Shown: positions 49,701-60,310 of the stretch, piece after piece
Layout of the letters: each line of letters opens with the position of its first letter
Position numbering within the stretch: position 1 is the first letter of the stretch
NCBI GenBank assembly: GCA_022036555.1
Contig: CM039120.1
Location: forward strand, 23,650,227 to 23,714,226
DNA length: 64,000 bases
Origin: Microstegium vimineum
Taxonomy: Eukaryota > Streptophyta > Magnoliopsida > Poales > Poaceae
Direction: 5' to 3'
Notes under the pieces: model-generated
The model's input: only the letters and a program-made list of their open reading frames with translations
Database searches by the model: none
What the model was told of the DNA's origin: nothing
Program-made: the position numbers and the translations under genes

Positions 49701-52700
49701 TATTTGCATTATTATCAATTTTATGTTTTTTTTAAAAAAATATCAAACGTATCCACGTATCGGGTTTTTTGGGAAATTGGCGTATTCGTATCTGTATCCG
49801 ATACCGATACGCGTATCCGTATCCGTGTAACTTAGACCTCCCGTGCATCTAATAAGTTTGATCTTATACATTGTGATCTATGGACATCTCCAGTTGTCAG
49901 CATTTCCAATTATAAATATTATTTGGTCATCCTCAATGATTGCACTCATTACCTGTGGACATTTCCTCTGCGTCTTAAATCTGACACTTTCAGCACACTC
50001 TCGCACTTCATCGCCCACGTCTCCACGCAGTTCGGTGTTCGCATCAAAGCCGTCCAGTGCGACAATGGGACAGAGTTTGACAACTCCAGAACCCGCCACT
50101 TCTTCCTCACACACGGCATCCACCTTCGCATGTCTTGCCTATACACCTCGTCACAGAACAGTAAAGCTGAACGCATTATTCGCTCTATCAATAATGTTGC
50201 TCGTTCACTGCTCTTTCAGGCCTCTATGCCCTCATCCTATTGGGTGGAGGCACTCTCCACGGCAACGGTTCTCCTTAACATCCTGCCGACCAAGACTCTA
50301 AAGTTTTCCACACCTCACCTCGCATTGTTCGACAATCCACCAACATATGATCACCTCCGAGTCTTTGGTTGTAAATGTTATCCCAACCTGTCTGCCACTG
50401 CCACCCACAAACTCTCTCCTAGGTCTGCCTTGTGCGTCTTCCTTGGATACTCCTCCCATCACAAAGGATACCGCTGCCTTGACCTCTCCACCAACAGAGT
50501 TATTATTTCCCGGCACGTCATCTTTGATGAAACAGCCTTCCCGTTTGTTGAAAAGCATGGTCCTTCTCCTCCAGCGGACCTCGTCTTTCTTGATGATATT
50601 ACTGACATTGTGCCTGCTCCAATTGGACCATTGCACAAGTTTTTGCCTGCAGGAACATCACACACTGACTCCAGCCCCGCCAGTGCCCCTACCGGTCCGT
50701 CGACTGTGCTCGAACCCTGGACCTCTTGGTCACAGGCCCACGCTCGGCACGGAGTCACCTGATGCTCTCCCGGTGCCCGCGCTCTACATCCCGCCTGCGC
50801 TACGAGCATCGGAAACCCCTACCGCGCCACGCGCGGCCTCGAGGACTACTCCTACATCAGCGTCTGTTCAGGCGCCCCGTGGACCCCCACCTGGGTTCCC
50901 ACCTATTCGTCCGGCGCTACAGTTCGTCTACTCGCGCCGACCTCTTCCACCACCAGCGTCCCCGACTGTTCCTCTGCCCAAGGGTGTTGTTGTTGTTCCA
51001 CCGGTCACCAATCAGCACACCATGGGCACACGTTCGAAGAGTGGCTTTCGGATGCCTGCTGCCTATCATGTCACCTCCCTGTCACCTGTGCCGAAGAATG
51101 TCCCTAGCGCTCTTGCCGACTCCAACTGGCGAGCTGCTATGGTGGACGAACAGCGTGCATTGCTCCAGAACAACACTTGGGATCTGGTGCCTTGCCCACC
51201 GCGAGCCAACGTCGTCTCTGGCAAGTGGATTTTCAAGCACAAGTTTCAGTCTGATGGTTCTCTTGAGCGGTACAAGGCACGTTGGGTTCTTCGTGGTTTC
51301 ACTCAACGGCCTGGCGTGGATTTCGATGAGACTTTTAGTCCTGTGGTGAAGCCTGCTACTGTACGCACAGTGTTGTCCCTGGCCCTCTCTCACAGCTGGC
51401 CGATTCACCAGCTTGATGTGAAGAACGCCTTCCTTCATGGCAACTTGTCCGAGACAGTATACTGCAAGCAGCCGCTCGGTTTCGAGGATCCGGCTCATCC
51501 AGACTTTGTCTATCTCCTGAAGAAGTCGCTCTATGGTCTGAAGCAGGCGCCTCGTGCTTGGTACAGTCGTATGGCGACCTACTTGCTTTCTATTGGGTTT
51601 GTTGAAGCCAAATCAGACACCTCACTGTTCATTTACCGGCGCGGGTCGGACACAGCTTATCTGTTGCTCTACGTCGATGATATTGTCCTCACTGCTTCTT
51701 CACCTGGTCTCCTTCGGCGGATCATCTCAGCCCTCCAGCGAGAGTTTGCCATGAAAGACCTTGGGGAACTGCATCATTTTCTTGGCATGCATGTCAAGCG
51801 CAGTGGTGATGGTCTCTTCCTCTCTCAGCGACAGTACATGCTAGACATCTTGGACCGTGCGGGAATGACTGAATGCAAGTCATGCTCTACTCCAGTTGAC
51901 ACCAATCCGAAGGTTGCTGCAGGTGATGGGGCCCCAGTGTCTGATCTGACAGATTTCCATAGCCTTGCAGGAGCTCTTCAGTATTTTACATTCACTCGCC
52001 CAGACATCGCGTATGATGTCCAGCAGGTTTGTCTCCACATGCATGACCCTCGTGAGCCTCATCTTGCTGCTCTGAAGAGGATTCTTCGCTATGTTTGAGG
52101 CACTCTTCACCTTGGTCTTCTGATGCGACCGTCTACCTCGACTGATCTTGTCGTCTACACAGGTTGGTTGTCCCGACACTTGCAGATCCACCTCGGGTTA
52201 TGCAGTGTTTCTCGGTGACAATCTTGTTTCGTGGTCCTCGAAGCAACAGAACACGATGTCAAGATCAAGAGCTGAAGCCGAGTATCGCGCAGTGGCCAAT
52301 GGAGTTGCAGAGGCCACCTGGTTGCGCCAGCTCCTCCATGAGCTGCACTCCCCTCTCCGGCGTGCCACACTGGTGTATTGTGACAACATCAGTGCAGTCT
52401 ACATGACCTCCAATCCGGTTCAGCATCAGCGAACTAAGCACATCGAGATTGATCTTCACTTCGTCCGGGAGAGAGTTGCTAATGGTGATCTTCACGTTCT
52501 GCATGTTCCCACTTCTTCACAGTATGTAGACATCTTCACCAAAGGGCTACCATCCTCAGTGTTCATGGAGTTTAGGACCAGTCTAAACGTGCAAAGTGGC
52601 TGACGTTTTGACTGAGGGGGTGTGTTAGAATGTGTACGCCCTATTGGGCCTAGTACCAGCCGTATGGGCTGAGGAGTCCTTTAGATGGTAAGATAGGTAG

Positions 52701-55700
52701 ATGGTTGTTTAGGTAAGGTTCACCGTAATTGGGTATTTCCATAAACCCTTGTGCACCTTACCTATATAATTGTACCTTGTACCACATCTATCAATCAATC
52801 AATCTACTGCCTCAATTGCTTTCACTGCTCCACCGCCGCCGACCCCGAGCCGGCCTGTGACGCGCCTGCAGACAGGCTCCCTCCGGCCTATCGATCGGTA
52901 CGGGTTCCCTCCGGCTACTCACGTCACCACCGACTCCATTGCCTCGCCTATCCCGCATGATTACAGAGGGGGGCTGCTGATTCCCAGTGGCGTGCGGCCA
53001 TGGCTGAGGAGTACAAGACCCTCGTCGACAACGACACATGGCGCCTCGTTCCTCGTCCTCCTGGCGCCAACGTGGTCACCGGAAAGTGGATTTTCAGGCA
53101 CAAATTCCACTCTGATGGCACCCTGGCTCGTCACAAGGCTCGCTGGGTCGTCCGCGGCTTCACTCAGCGCCACGGCATCGACTACGACGAGACGTTCAGC
53201 CCCGTCGTCAAGCCTGCCACCATTCGGGTCGTCCTCAGCATCGCAGCATCTCGCCATTGGCCTATCCATCAGCTGGACGTGAAGAATGCATTTCTTCATG
53301 GTCACCTGCATGAGACGGTCTATTGTCAGCAGGTCCCCGGCTTCATCGACCCGGCACGACCCGACGCCGTCTGCCTCCTCTAGCGCTCCCTCTACGGCCT
53401 CAAGCAGGCCCCTCGGGCGTGGCACCAACGCTTCGCCACGTTTCTCCGACAGCTCGACTTCGTCGCCTCTGCCACCGACGCCTCCCTCTTCATCTACACC
53501 GAGGGCAGCTCCTCCGCCTACTTGCTGTTGTACGTCGACGACATCGTCCTCACGGCTTCCTCGACCGCTCTACTGCGACGCATCATCGGCCGCCTTCACT
53601 CTGAGTTCGCCATGACAGACCTAGGCGAACTACATCACTTCCTGGGTATATCTGTCACCCGCTCCTCCGATGGCCTCTTCCTCAGCCAGCGGCAGTACGC
53701 TGTGGATCTCCTTCAGAAGGCGGGGATGGCCGAGTGTCACTCAACGTCAACACCGGTTGACTCTCGTGCCAAGCTCTCTGCCTCGGCGGGCGCCCCTGTT
53801 GCTGATCCCGCCACGTACCGGAGTCTCGCCGGCTCTCTCCAGTACCTGACGCTCACTCGCCCCGACCTGACATACGTTGTACAGCAAGTGTGCCTCTTCA
53901 TGCATGACCCGCGCGAAGCTCACCTCGCGCTAATCAAGCGAATCCTTCGGTATGTGAAAGGCACCCTGTCGGCTGGCCTCCACATCAGCACTGAGCCTGT
54001 TGACAAGCTGATTGCATACTCCGATGCCGACTGGGCAGGGTGCCCAGACTCCCGCCGCTCCACATCAGGGTTCTACGTCTTCCTCGGGGACAGTTTGGTG
54101 TCTTGGTCGGCCAAACGGCAGACCACGGTGTCCCGGTCCAGTGCAGAGGCCGAGTACCGAGTTGTTGCTCACGTTGTTGCAGAATGTTGTTGGCTGCGCC
54201 AACTCCTTCAGGAACTTCATGTTCCCTTGAAGGTCGCCACAGTTGTCTACTGTGACAACGTCAGCGCTGTCTACATGGCAGCCAACCCGGTCCACCACCG
54301 CCGCACCAAGCACATCGAGATTGACATCCACTTCGTCCGTGAGAAGGTGGCTCTTGGCGAGGTTCGCGTTCTCCATGTGCCGTCACGTTTTCAGTTCGCT
54401 GACATCATGACAAAGGGGTTGCCGGTTCAGCTGTTTGAAGATTTTCGGTCCAGTCTCTGCATCCGGATTCCTGACGCTTCGACTGCGGGAGGCTGATAGA
54501 TATATTATATATTAGGCAAGTGTGTAACACGCAATCAGTATGATTAGCACCTGCCTTGTAAAGCATGTACACGCATGGCAACCACCCAATCTGTGGGATT
54601 GGTACATGCTATGTACATCATATGACCCTGCCATATTGGCTATATATGAAGGTCACCCCCCCCCCCCAACATGATTGGGAGTGTGGTGTTTCCTCTATCT
54701 CTCTGTCATTCTACATCTACTAACAGCAATTACTATTTGCAATCTATCAAAAATACAAGGCATCAATATAATGTTATTTGTTTTGTCATTATATCATCTC
54801 ATAATATGATCTAATATTTTAACAGTTATTTATTAGATTCTTTCATTACCTTGCCCAAGCCAAATTTTTACCAACTCATACATGCAACAGCTTTATTTAT
54901 AAGAAATTCCTGCAGCAACATGCGGGGTATCTTCTAGTATCAAAGAAAAGGAAAGTATATCAAGACCAAAAATGAGGTCAGCACACGGGGGCTAGAGCAA
55001 AGAAACCAGCACATCACAGAAATAATGAGTTTGGTAGCTAAATTGTATCAAAAGCTCATATAAGAGAAAATAGTAGATGCCCTATAAGCAGCATGCAAAG
55101 GCAGGAAAAAATACATGTGATGGAAGATAGGAAAATTACCACTCCACGCGTTGCTCAACAACATGGCTGTTAGGTTCCTCTCTCAAGTAAGAATTTGTAA
55201 GAAACCTGCATCAAATACAGCATCTGATAACTCTGATTTCCAATGCCAATGTAAGAGCTATGAATATGCTGTTAATAGGAGTTTAACTACAATAGAACAT
55301 AGGTGTGACACTGTAGGCTAAAACTTACAAAGACACTATGCTTTAGGAGTACAATTCTTAAAGCAATACAAAATTCAAGCTGCAACACTGAAGATGGAGC
55401 TTATTTCATTCTTATATTGCAGCCCAAGCATTTTTTTATCCATAGCAATAGACATGTTCAGGTAACATCTTGAAGATAGTAACTAGAGTAAGAAAGGCAG
55501 TAATGGTGAATGATAAAACTCCAGTCTAGTTTGCACATCAGTTCACATTGTAATAGAGATTATATCAATGTTGTCTTTTCAGTCTCAGGACGACATGAAG
55601 CAGGTGCACTATAACTGTATAACATCAGACTTACCAGCAAAGTGTGGCCAAAACTATCCCAGAAAACAAGAAATGGAGAAACACAACTGAAGTGATTGTT

Positions 55701-58700
55701 AGAGCAGCATGTGAGGCACTCTCTCCATACCTGCAAAGCAAAAGAAAGATATTTCCAGTGCCAAAGAAGACAGCTTAATCGAAAAGGGAACCTACCAATA
55801 GATATTTGACTTCCATCTACTAGGCAGGATGTATTTGGAGAAATCACAAAGATAACTGTATTAGAAGATCATGAACTTACGTTGCACAGTAAGCTGATGT
55901 TGCAAACACAAGGAAAAGAATCAGAATAACAACAAATGCAGGATCATCCCGAGCCCACTGGTTCTTTGTTTCTGAAATCACAGGCAAGAAATATCAGGAA
56001 TCCACAATGCTGAAAGCAAAGCAGATAACTAGATAAATGAAATGTATAGTATCAACAAACACAAATTCCAAACAGTATATTACAGCTCATGGAAAGTTCA
56101 CCATGTTCTTAGAATAATAAAAATGTGTTGCTAATGAATGACCTTCTCCATTATGCAGCTTTCAAGTTTCAACAGTACCAGCTAAATAATACAAAAATGA
56201 GAATTTGCAACAGCAACAAACAGAGGTAACGATGACTTTGTATCGTGGAGAGATTAACGCGATCAAAGAAATCATATGGGATATTCAAGTATATTCAACC
56301 TCATCCCGCCAAACAATGCAACTAAAGAGTCATTTTCAAAAACCCGAAAAAAGGCTTCCTCATGAAGGTCTTCAGGTAGCTACTCTTCATAAGAAAATAT
56401 CAAATGGTCTAGCATCTATGAATGAAATGTCATATAGAAAACTACTTCGCATGATGAAACATCACTTCCAAAAAAAACAAATGGAAAATACAAACTTCAA
56501 CCAAATGTAAACCACAAGTGAAAATTTAAGAAAAAATTTATGTTGACATGAATTATACCGGTATAACATGCATCAGCTAGTAATAAGAAAGGTAAAGTTA
56601 GATCACGTACGCTTGTGATACTTGGTGTGCTGATAGCTGTCTCCCAGAGATTAGCATGCCAGAAATAGACAAATACCAGTCAGATGCCTACTCGGGAGAT
56701 AGGTTCAAGATAAAGAAATACAACACAGAAACTCTTCACTCTAGGACCATAATGCTACAAAAAGACAGATAAATCAGTGAAGGTATCCCTTGTGGTAAGA
56801 AAAATAAGCCAGCTGACCTTTCACTGCAGGCACAGGAGTGTCAGGGTAGTTCAGTTTTAAGTGGGTGTTGAAGTAGGGCTCCTGAAGGTGCTATTATTTA
56901 AGCAACTTGGTTTAAAATTTAAAGTAAATTTTGCCAGGATTTTAATCAAGATTGTTTAAGTACCAGTTAGGTTCAAAAGATAAAATTCCATTATCAAAGC
57001 ATCTTTGAACTGGAATTAGTATGATATGATACAAAATATTAGCATAGAGAATTTCTCCATGCAAGAAGGAATAAGTTGTTTGGTACCAATATCAGTTCAT
57101 AATTGTGCTAGAGTTTCTAGTGTCACGAAGAGTACATACAGAACGCTGAAGTATGATCAAAGAGAAAATACAAACATTTAATAATTGGACTGAGTGCAGG
57201 ATGCGTACACTACTTTTGGTGAAGTACAGAGATGAACCATTTGCCAAAATGTGTATTCAATATCCATTTGTTGCCACTGCCAATGAGGAACAAAATTAGA
57301 TTCCTTTCCAGATGACTGTACATCACACATAACAAGCTCAGGTGCTTAAACATTACTGTGAGATTTGATAAATTCAATACCAATACCAGAGAAGTTGTAT
57401 AGAAACTAGTTGTAAACGAATTTTCTTCTCTCCTCCCATGGTTCGAAAAAACCTAATTGAACCTCGTTTACTCTCGATTAAACCTGAAGAAAATTGGACA
57501 CGTCTACTTGCTGCGCATAGGCGTGATGCAGTGCTTAAGCGGCATAGAAACGCGAAAAAGCAGTAGCCTGGTTAGGTTGATGGGCTATGAGTGGCCGTGC
57601 GGGCTGAAGGGCAGGAAAAAAGCATACAGAACAGCCAGGGAAAAGGAAAACAAGATGTGTGGGGATCAAAATGGCAAGTCTTTTCACCACTTTGCAAGTT
57701 TGCAAGAATTGGAATTGAAATTGCCTTAATGTGTTATAATTTCTTCTGAGATTGAAGTTGGGCATCTAATCTGAGCCACATGTGTTGCCAGAAAAAAAAA
57801 TTAAAAACACAAACGATTAAACACGTTTAATCTACATTTAATCTTCATAGGCGCTAGTCAGTAGGCTAGCGCCTGCCTAGCGCCTAGCGTTTTCTTGAAC
57901 CTTGTCTCCTCCTAGAAATATATGTTTTCTCTCCTTGTTATATGGAGACCACAAACACAGAGAAGTTGTAAGAACACTTCTTACCGCATTTACTATTATT
58001 CAGAGTTCAGAATTCCCAAGGTGCAAAATTTAAAATTCATTTTCATAGCACCACTATAACAATAGTTGGAATATTAGTCTGAACAAATACCCAATTTGGC
58101 AACACAAACAGTTGAAAATGGATCAAAATGCTCAGACATGTCACACTGACTACACAATCACCTAACATCAGAAACTTATGACTGGAATTCAGCACTTTGA
58201 GTTTGAAGTACTGAATCCAATCAAGAATCGCTGCAAGCATTGGTGATTTTTAAACCTATAGGGCCTATACTGACTTGATTGATGCACCAAGGAGACTCAA
58301 TAAGACATTAACAGACATTAGTATAGGCCACATTAACAGACATTATACAGCCACGGGCTTAGCTCATTGACAGACATTATACAGCCACGGGCTTAGTCAT
58401 TGATGCAAAGGAACTCATAAGTTCAAGCCAGCCTAACAAGGGGCAGGCATACCACGGCTGGAGCCTATGAACCCCAAATTAAATCGATATACTACACACG
58501 CAATGGATCCTCAGCTACGCGAGCCCGCATATAGTTAGGAAACAAAACCCTAAGGTTCAGCGTTCACATCCCTCCCAGTGCACGGGGACGCGACGCCAGA
58601 TCGGCAGGCGCCACGAGCAGAGGAGAGGATGCAAGCGAGACGTGAGTGGATCCGATATTCAGAAAAACCGAAACACGGAGGAGGTTTGAAGACCTTGACG

Positions 58701-58780
58701 ATGCGGCGGAGGTAGGGGCCGAAGAGCGGCGGGACGGAGCGGGCGGCCCCGCGCCCCTTGGACGCGGTCGTCGGCAGCAT
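43743..58780 (-). CDS. UNC-50 family membrane protein, ten exons, intact
   Basis: Exons by descending position: 58780-58694, 57276-57209, 56636-56611, 55971-55881, 55730-55635, 55205-55140, 44336-44278, 44164-44042, 43948-43877 and 43798-43743. All introns are GT-AG, and the joined frame is 744 nt (247 residues) without a stop. The protein starts MLPTTASKGRGAARS. Family blocks follow: FGPYLRRIVK, WQQMDIEYTFWQM, YQHTKYHKQTKNQWARDDPA, REEPNSHVVEQRVEW, YAFDVHCNSFFP, SPLLVGHGFFPALLSNLL and GFNPTRYFLSLYFG. Length and order fit UNC-50 proteins, which have about five membrane spans. In yeast (Gmh1) and worm they act in the Golgi and early secretory pathway, in worm for acetylcholine-receptor maturation; the plant role is less clear. 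Intron 6 is 10.8 kb of nested retrotransposons. Expression cannot be judged from sequence. Confidence 0.93.
44488..44509. repeat. C22 homopolymer (G22 in the UNC-50 transcript)
   Basis: An uninterrupted run of 22 C lies about 150 bp upstream of the exon 7 acceptor in gene orientation. A second run of 12 C lies in the E4 LTR at 54656-54667. Confidence 0.95.
44585..46417 (+). pseudogene. copia element E4: gag, protease, partial integrase (left part)
   Basis: The gag starts in a decayed frame (TPNFTKWASFFKSLCGKF near 44640), then runs open from about 44740 with ELWVAIEALFRSNRAPRAVF and LKQGDLTIDECQKLK. A Gly/Gln-rich linker follows. The protease is WVMDSGATSHMHNSD (about 45625-45670). Next come the HHCC pre-integrase motif (WHHRLGHPG, CHSCQLGKHVRLPF) and the integrase start (HCDVWTSPV, YYLVILDDFTHF). 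After HIINFC the frame jumps to Pro/Ala-rich hinge sequence, so most of the integrase core is deleted. No 5' LTR is visible. The element resumes at 52825 after nested E5. The short LTR and domain style suggest Retrofit/Ale lineage. Confidence 0.8.
46418..46619 (+). repeat. E5 5' LTR
   Basis: 202 bp, from TGTTAGAATGTG to TTGCTTTCA. Confidence 0.95.
46620..46634 (+). promoter_or_regulatory. E5 primer-binding site
   Basis: TGGTAATCAGAGCCT resembles the tRNA-Met site TGGTATCAGAGC with one inserted A. Confidence 0.75.
46747..48235 (+). pseudogene. E5 gag
   Basis: The ATG at 46747 opens an Ala/Glu-rich helical N-terminus, followed by the gag core (SGNFSRWRDQFFLVLGKFSL, DDLVEII, SIHLETRFRNF, GDLSITDYCRQLK). 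Next come a Gly/Lys/Asn-rich basic part (HKYSNANRRNKKN) and a Gln-rich tract. TAG codons interrupt at 47365, 47383, 47902 and 47998, but the frame stays the same throughout. At least 47365 (Trp expected) and 47383 (Gln expected) are single transitions. No CCHC knuckle is seen. Confidence 0.85.
48719..48878 (+). mobile_element. tRNA-derived SINE, 160 bp, Au-like
   Basis: A box A-like TGGTGCAAGCGGTAG and a box B GGTTCGAGCC lie in the first 70 bp. An 18 bp perfect target duplication, AGAGTTATGTCATGCTTG, flanks it (48701-48718 and 48879-48896). It splits the pre-integrase zinc motif of E5, and removing it with one flank restores the frame. It is mobilised by LINE machinery. The family name is by resemblance only. 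Confidence 0.9.
48945..49835. mobile_element. hAT deletion derivative keeping a transposase N-terminus, 891 bp
   Basis: The termini are CTACGTTACCCCGATAC and, inverted, CTAAGTTACACGGATAC. The 8 bp duplication ACCTCCCG is perfect (48937-48944 and 49836-49843). Subterminal zones are packed with GTATCCGATACG-like repeats. The centre is GC-rich, followed by a possible 5' UTR intron (about GTGAGTTTTC 49484 to TATGCAG 49580). An ATG at 49584 opens MASPNLSAASGSANAS... ending APLWNHV, where a BED zinc finger would begin in hAT transposases. The catalytic part is deleted. Confidence 0.8.
52608..52622 (+). promoter_or_regulatory. E5 polypurine tract
   Basis: The short purine run CTGAGGGGGTG ends directly at the 3' LTR. 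Confidence 0.7.
52623..52824 (+). repeat. E5 3' LTR
   Basis: 202 bp, three transitions from the 5' LTR. Confidence 0.95.
52825..54496 (+). pseudogene. copia element E4: reverse transcriptase and RNase H (right part)
   Basis: It continues the E4 hinge (PPPPTPSRPVTRLQTGSL), then the reverse transcriptase with KWIFRHKFHSDGTL, KARWVVRGFTQRHG and QLDVKNAFLHG. A single TAG at 53381 sits just before RSLYGLKQAPRAW, and LLLYVDDIVLTAS follows. RNase H follows with YSDADWAGCPDSRRSTSGF, SAEAEYRVVAH, RTKHIEIDIHFVRE and ADIMTKGLP. Apart from the TAG the frame is open from about 53000 to the TGA at 54494-54496, which already overlaps the LTR start. Together with 44585-46417 it forms one element with a deleted integrase core. 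Confidence 0.88.
54494..54725 (+). repeat. E4 3' LTR
   Basis: It starts TGATAGATATATT after the purine run CTGCGGGAGGC and ends CATCTACTAACA, about 232 bp. It includes a C12 run. No matching 5' LTR is seen. Confidence 0.6.
57437..57904. mobile_element. hAT-like MITE in UNC-50 intron 1, 468 bp
   Basis: The ends are CATGGTTCGAAAAAAC and, inverted, CAAGGTTCAAGAAAAC (13 of 16 match). The 8 bp duplication TCTCCTCC is perfect (57429-57436 and 57905-57912). It contains AGGCGCTAG/CTAGCGCC subterminal repeats and no coding domain. Confidence 0.8.
58336..58402. repeat. 34 bp tandem duplication in UNC-50 intron 1
   Basis: Two units beginning ACAGACATTATACAGCCACG lie 34 bp apart; the second lacks one base. 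Confidence 0.85.
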
Positions 58781-59110
58781 CTTCGCCGACGCCCTTTGCC
58801 TTGGCTACTCCTATCCCTCTGCTCTGCTCAGAGATCTGCTGCCCGCCTGCCGCTTCTGCTCCGGTAGATTGCTGGAGCTCCGGCGACTCGTCCCGTTGTC
58901 CGATACTCCGATCTGATGATGGTAGCTTCACAGCCGCAGCGGACACGCGACGCGAGATCTGGCTCGCTGCCTTGTGCCTTGTTTTCGCGTTTGCCTCTTC
59001 TTCGTTTGATGCCTGCAGCCTGCTAGGTTGCTACTGCACCGGTGGTGGCTGTAGGAGTGGCCCACTTCGTAAGTGGTTTTGGGCCACGTTGTCTAGCCCA
59101 GTCCATACAT
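58781..59110 (-). promoter_or_regulatory. UNC-50 5' UTR and promoter region
   Basis: The GC-rich leader-like sequence upstream of the ATG (context GGCGAAGATGCTG) becomes less GC-rich beyond 59040. No clear TATA box is seen, so the start site is not defined. Confidence 0.5.
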
Positions 59111-59720
59111 ATCACAGGTAGAGCTCGTCTACTCTCTCTCAAAAAAAAAAGGAGCTCGTCCAATTTTTTCTTGCAAAATTTTATTTTTGTCTTAAAACTA
59201 TTGCACAAGCTCAGGTTTCTTCAAAATTGGACAGACTATCTCTCTTAGCTCTTCGCATGTATCCACTTCTTTATACCTAACCTTTTTTGATAAAGAATTT
59301 GTCGCTTTGGTCAAAAGATCTACAATAATCCAAATCGAATCATGTCTCTTCTGAGTGCAAGGATACCATTTTAGACCTATATCAAGCTATATATGTTAAA
59401 GTGAATTAAAGTGGAACTTAGTTTAAATCCAGTTCAATCTAATTCAACGTACGTAGGTTGAGGTCCAAATAGACCCTTGGTTACCTCTCTTGCCCTATTA
59501 CAAGTAATTTTAAAGGTGTTTATTATTTTTATAATTATTAAAATTTTGGTCAACTTTTTAATAAGGTTTTTAAACTAGAAAAAATATCTCCAAACTTATT
59601 CAAACTCTAATAAAAATTATATGGATATTTGGGACATAATAAATCCAAATAAAATATTTGGAGATTTAAAAACTTTTAAAATCCAAAAGTAAACTCTAAG
59701 CGCGGAGAGAATCTTCCTAT
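59111..59720. other. AT-rich intergenic sequence
   Basis: No gene, repeat pair or element end recognised; a short A10 run lies at about 59140. Confidence 0.5.
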
Positions 59721-60310
59721 TGAAAGTACATGTTTGGTTTTGGTAATTGAGTGACAACTTAGGTGGACTAATATGTGTTTAATGTGAGACACACAGGTGA
59801 TTTAGTCCTTAGGTACACAAGTGTGAGCAACCAATAAAGTCATGGTGAAGAGATGGCTTGTGCATATTGATGGTGCTCAACTTGATGATGAAGGAGTTTA
59901 TTGTACATGGTACATGACATGGAGTCATATGACAAGGTGGAGAAGATCAAGACATGACTTGGCTCGATAGACCGGTCGCAAGCATGAAGGGCAAGTTGGA
60001 GGCTTGAAGCGTTTGACCACATGGCGGGAGGCTTGAGCAAGGCTTGGCACCGATGGACGAAAGCAATGGTGAAGGGAAAGTGAAGTCAAGGTCGATGAAC
60101 CAATATGTCATGTGATGATATGGAGTGGATCATATCATTTGTGATAGGTTGGTGCATATATTACATCAACATTGGAGAAGGAGATGAAATGGAATGCACA
60201 AGGCAAAGGTATAACTTAGAGCATTTCATTTCACCGGTCATAGTTGTTTAGAGAAGTGTTTGACTGGGTTGAGTTATAGGAAAAGCCGTACTATCAAGAG
60301 GGATGCATAG
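59721..60310 (+). repeat. partial copia LTR (E7), related to E3
   Basis: It starts TGAAAGTACATG. The block GAGTTATAGGAAAAGCCGTAC (about 60273) matches the E3 LTR at about 22573. It is cut by the next LTR at 60311. Confidence 0.65.

Larger units (their letters stand above)
48235..52603 (+). pseudogene. E5 pol: protease, integrase, reverse transcriptase, RNase H
   Basis: The protease FDSGATSHTTS lies near 48240. The pre-integrase motif is WHRRLGHPGHEAL, then the SINE, then CHACQLGRHVRLPF and a hAT insert. The integrase core has HCDLWTSPV, VQCDNGTEFDN and QNSKAERIIRSINN. A frameshift occurs near 50760. The reverse transcriptase is largely open (51110-52098) with KARWVLRGFTQ, WPIHQLDVKNAFLHG, SLYGLKQAPRAWY and LLLYVDDIVLTAS. 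After a stop at 52096 and a shift, RNase H continues (RSTSGYAVFLGDNLVSWSSK, AEAEYRAVANG, RTKHIEIDLHFVRE) to 52603. Domain order INT-RT-RH is that of copia elements. Confidence 0.88.
46418..52824 (+). mobile_element. full-length copia element E5 nested in E4
   Basis: LTRs of 202 bp at both ends differ at only three positions, all transitions. The target duplication is CTGCT (46413-46417 and 52825-52829). A tRNA-Met-like primer-binding site follows the 5' LTR and a purine tract precedes the 3' LTR. The internal region encodes gag, protease, integrase, reverse transcriptase and RNase H in order, broken by stops, shifts, a SINE and a hAT derivative. Three differences in 202 bp is about 1.5%, or roughly 0.6 million years at an assumed 1.3e-8 per site per year. 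Confidence 0.95.
44337..55139 (-). other. UNC-50 intron 6 (10.8 kb), filled by nested retrotransposons
   Basis: The donor is GTAATTTTCC after exon 6 and the acceptor is TTTTTTGGCAG before exon 7, both phase-compatible (TG|G, Trp). About 10 kb of the intron is E4 plus E5, on the strand opposite to the gene. The remaining 0.4 kb at the 5' end and 0.2 kb at the 3' end look like ordinary intron. Confidence 0.9.

Noticed and set aside
56205..56510. 101-codon plus-strand ORF in UNC-50 intron 3
   Set aside because: Lies within an intron on the opposite strand, with no motif and biased composition.
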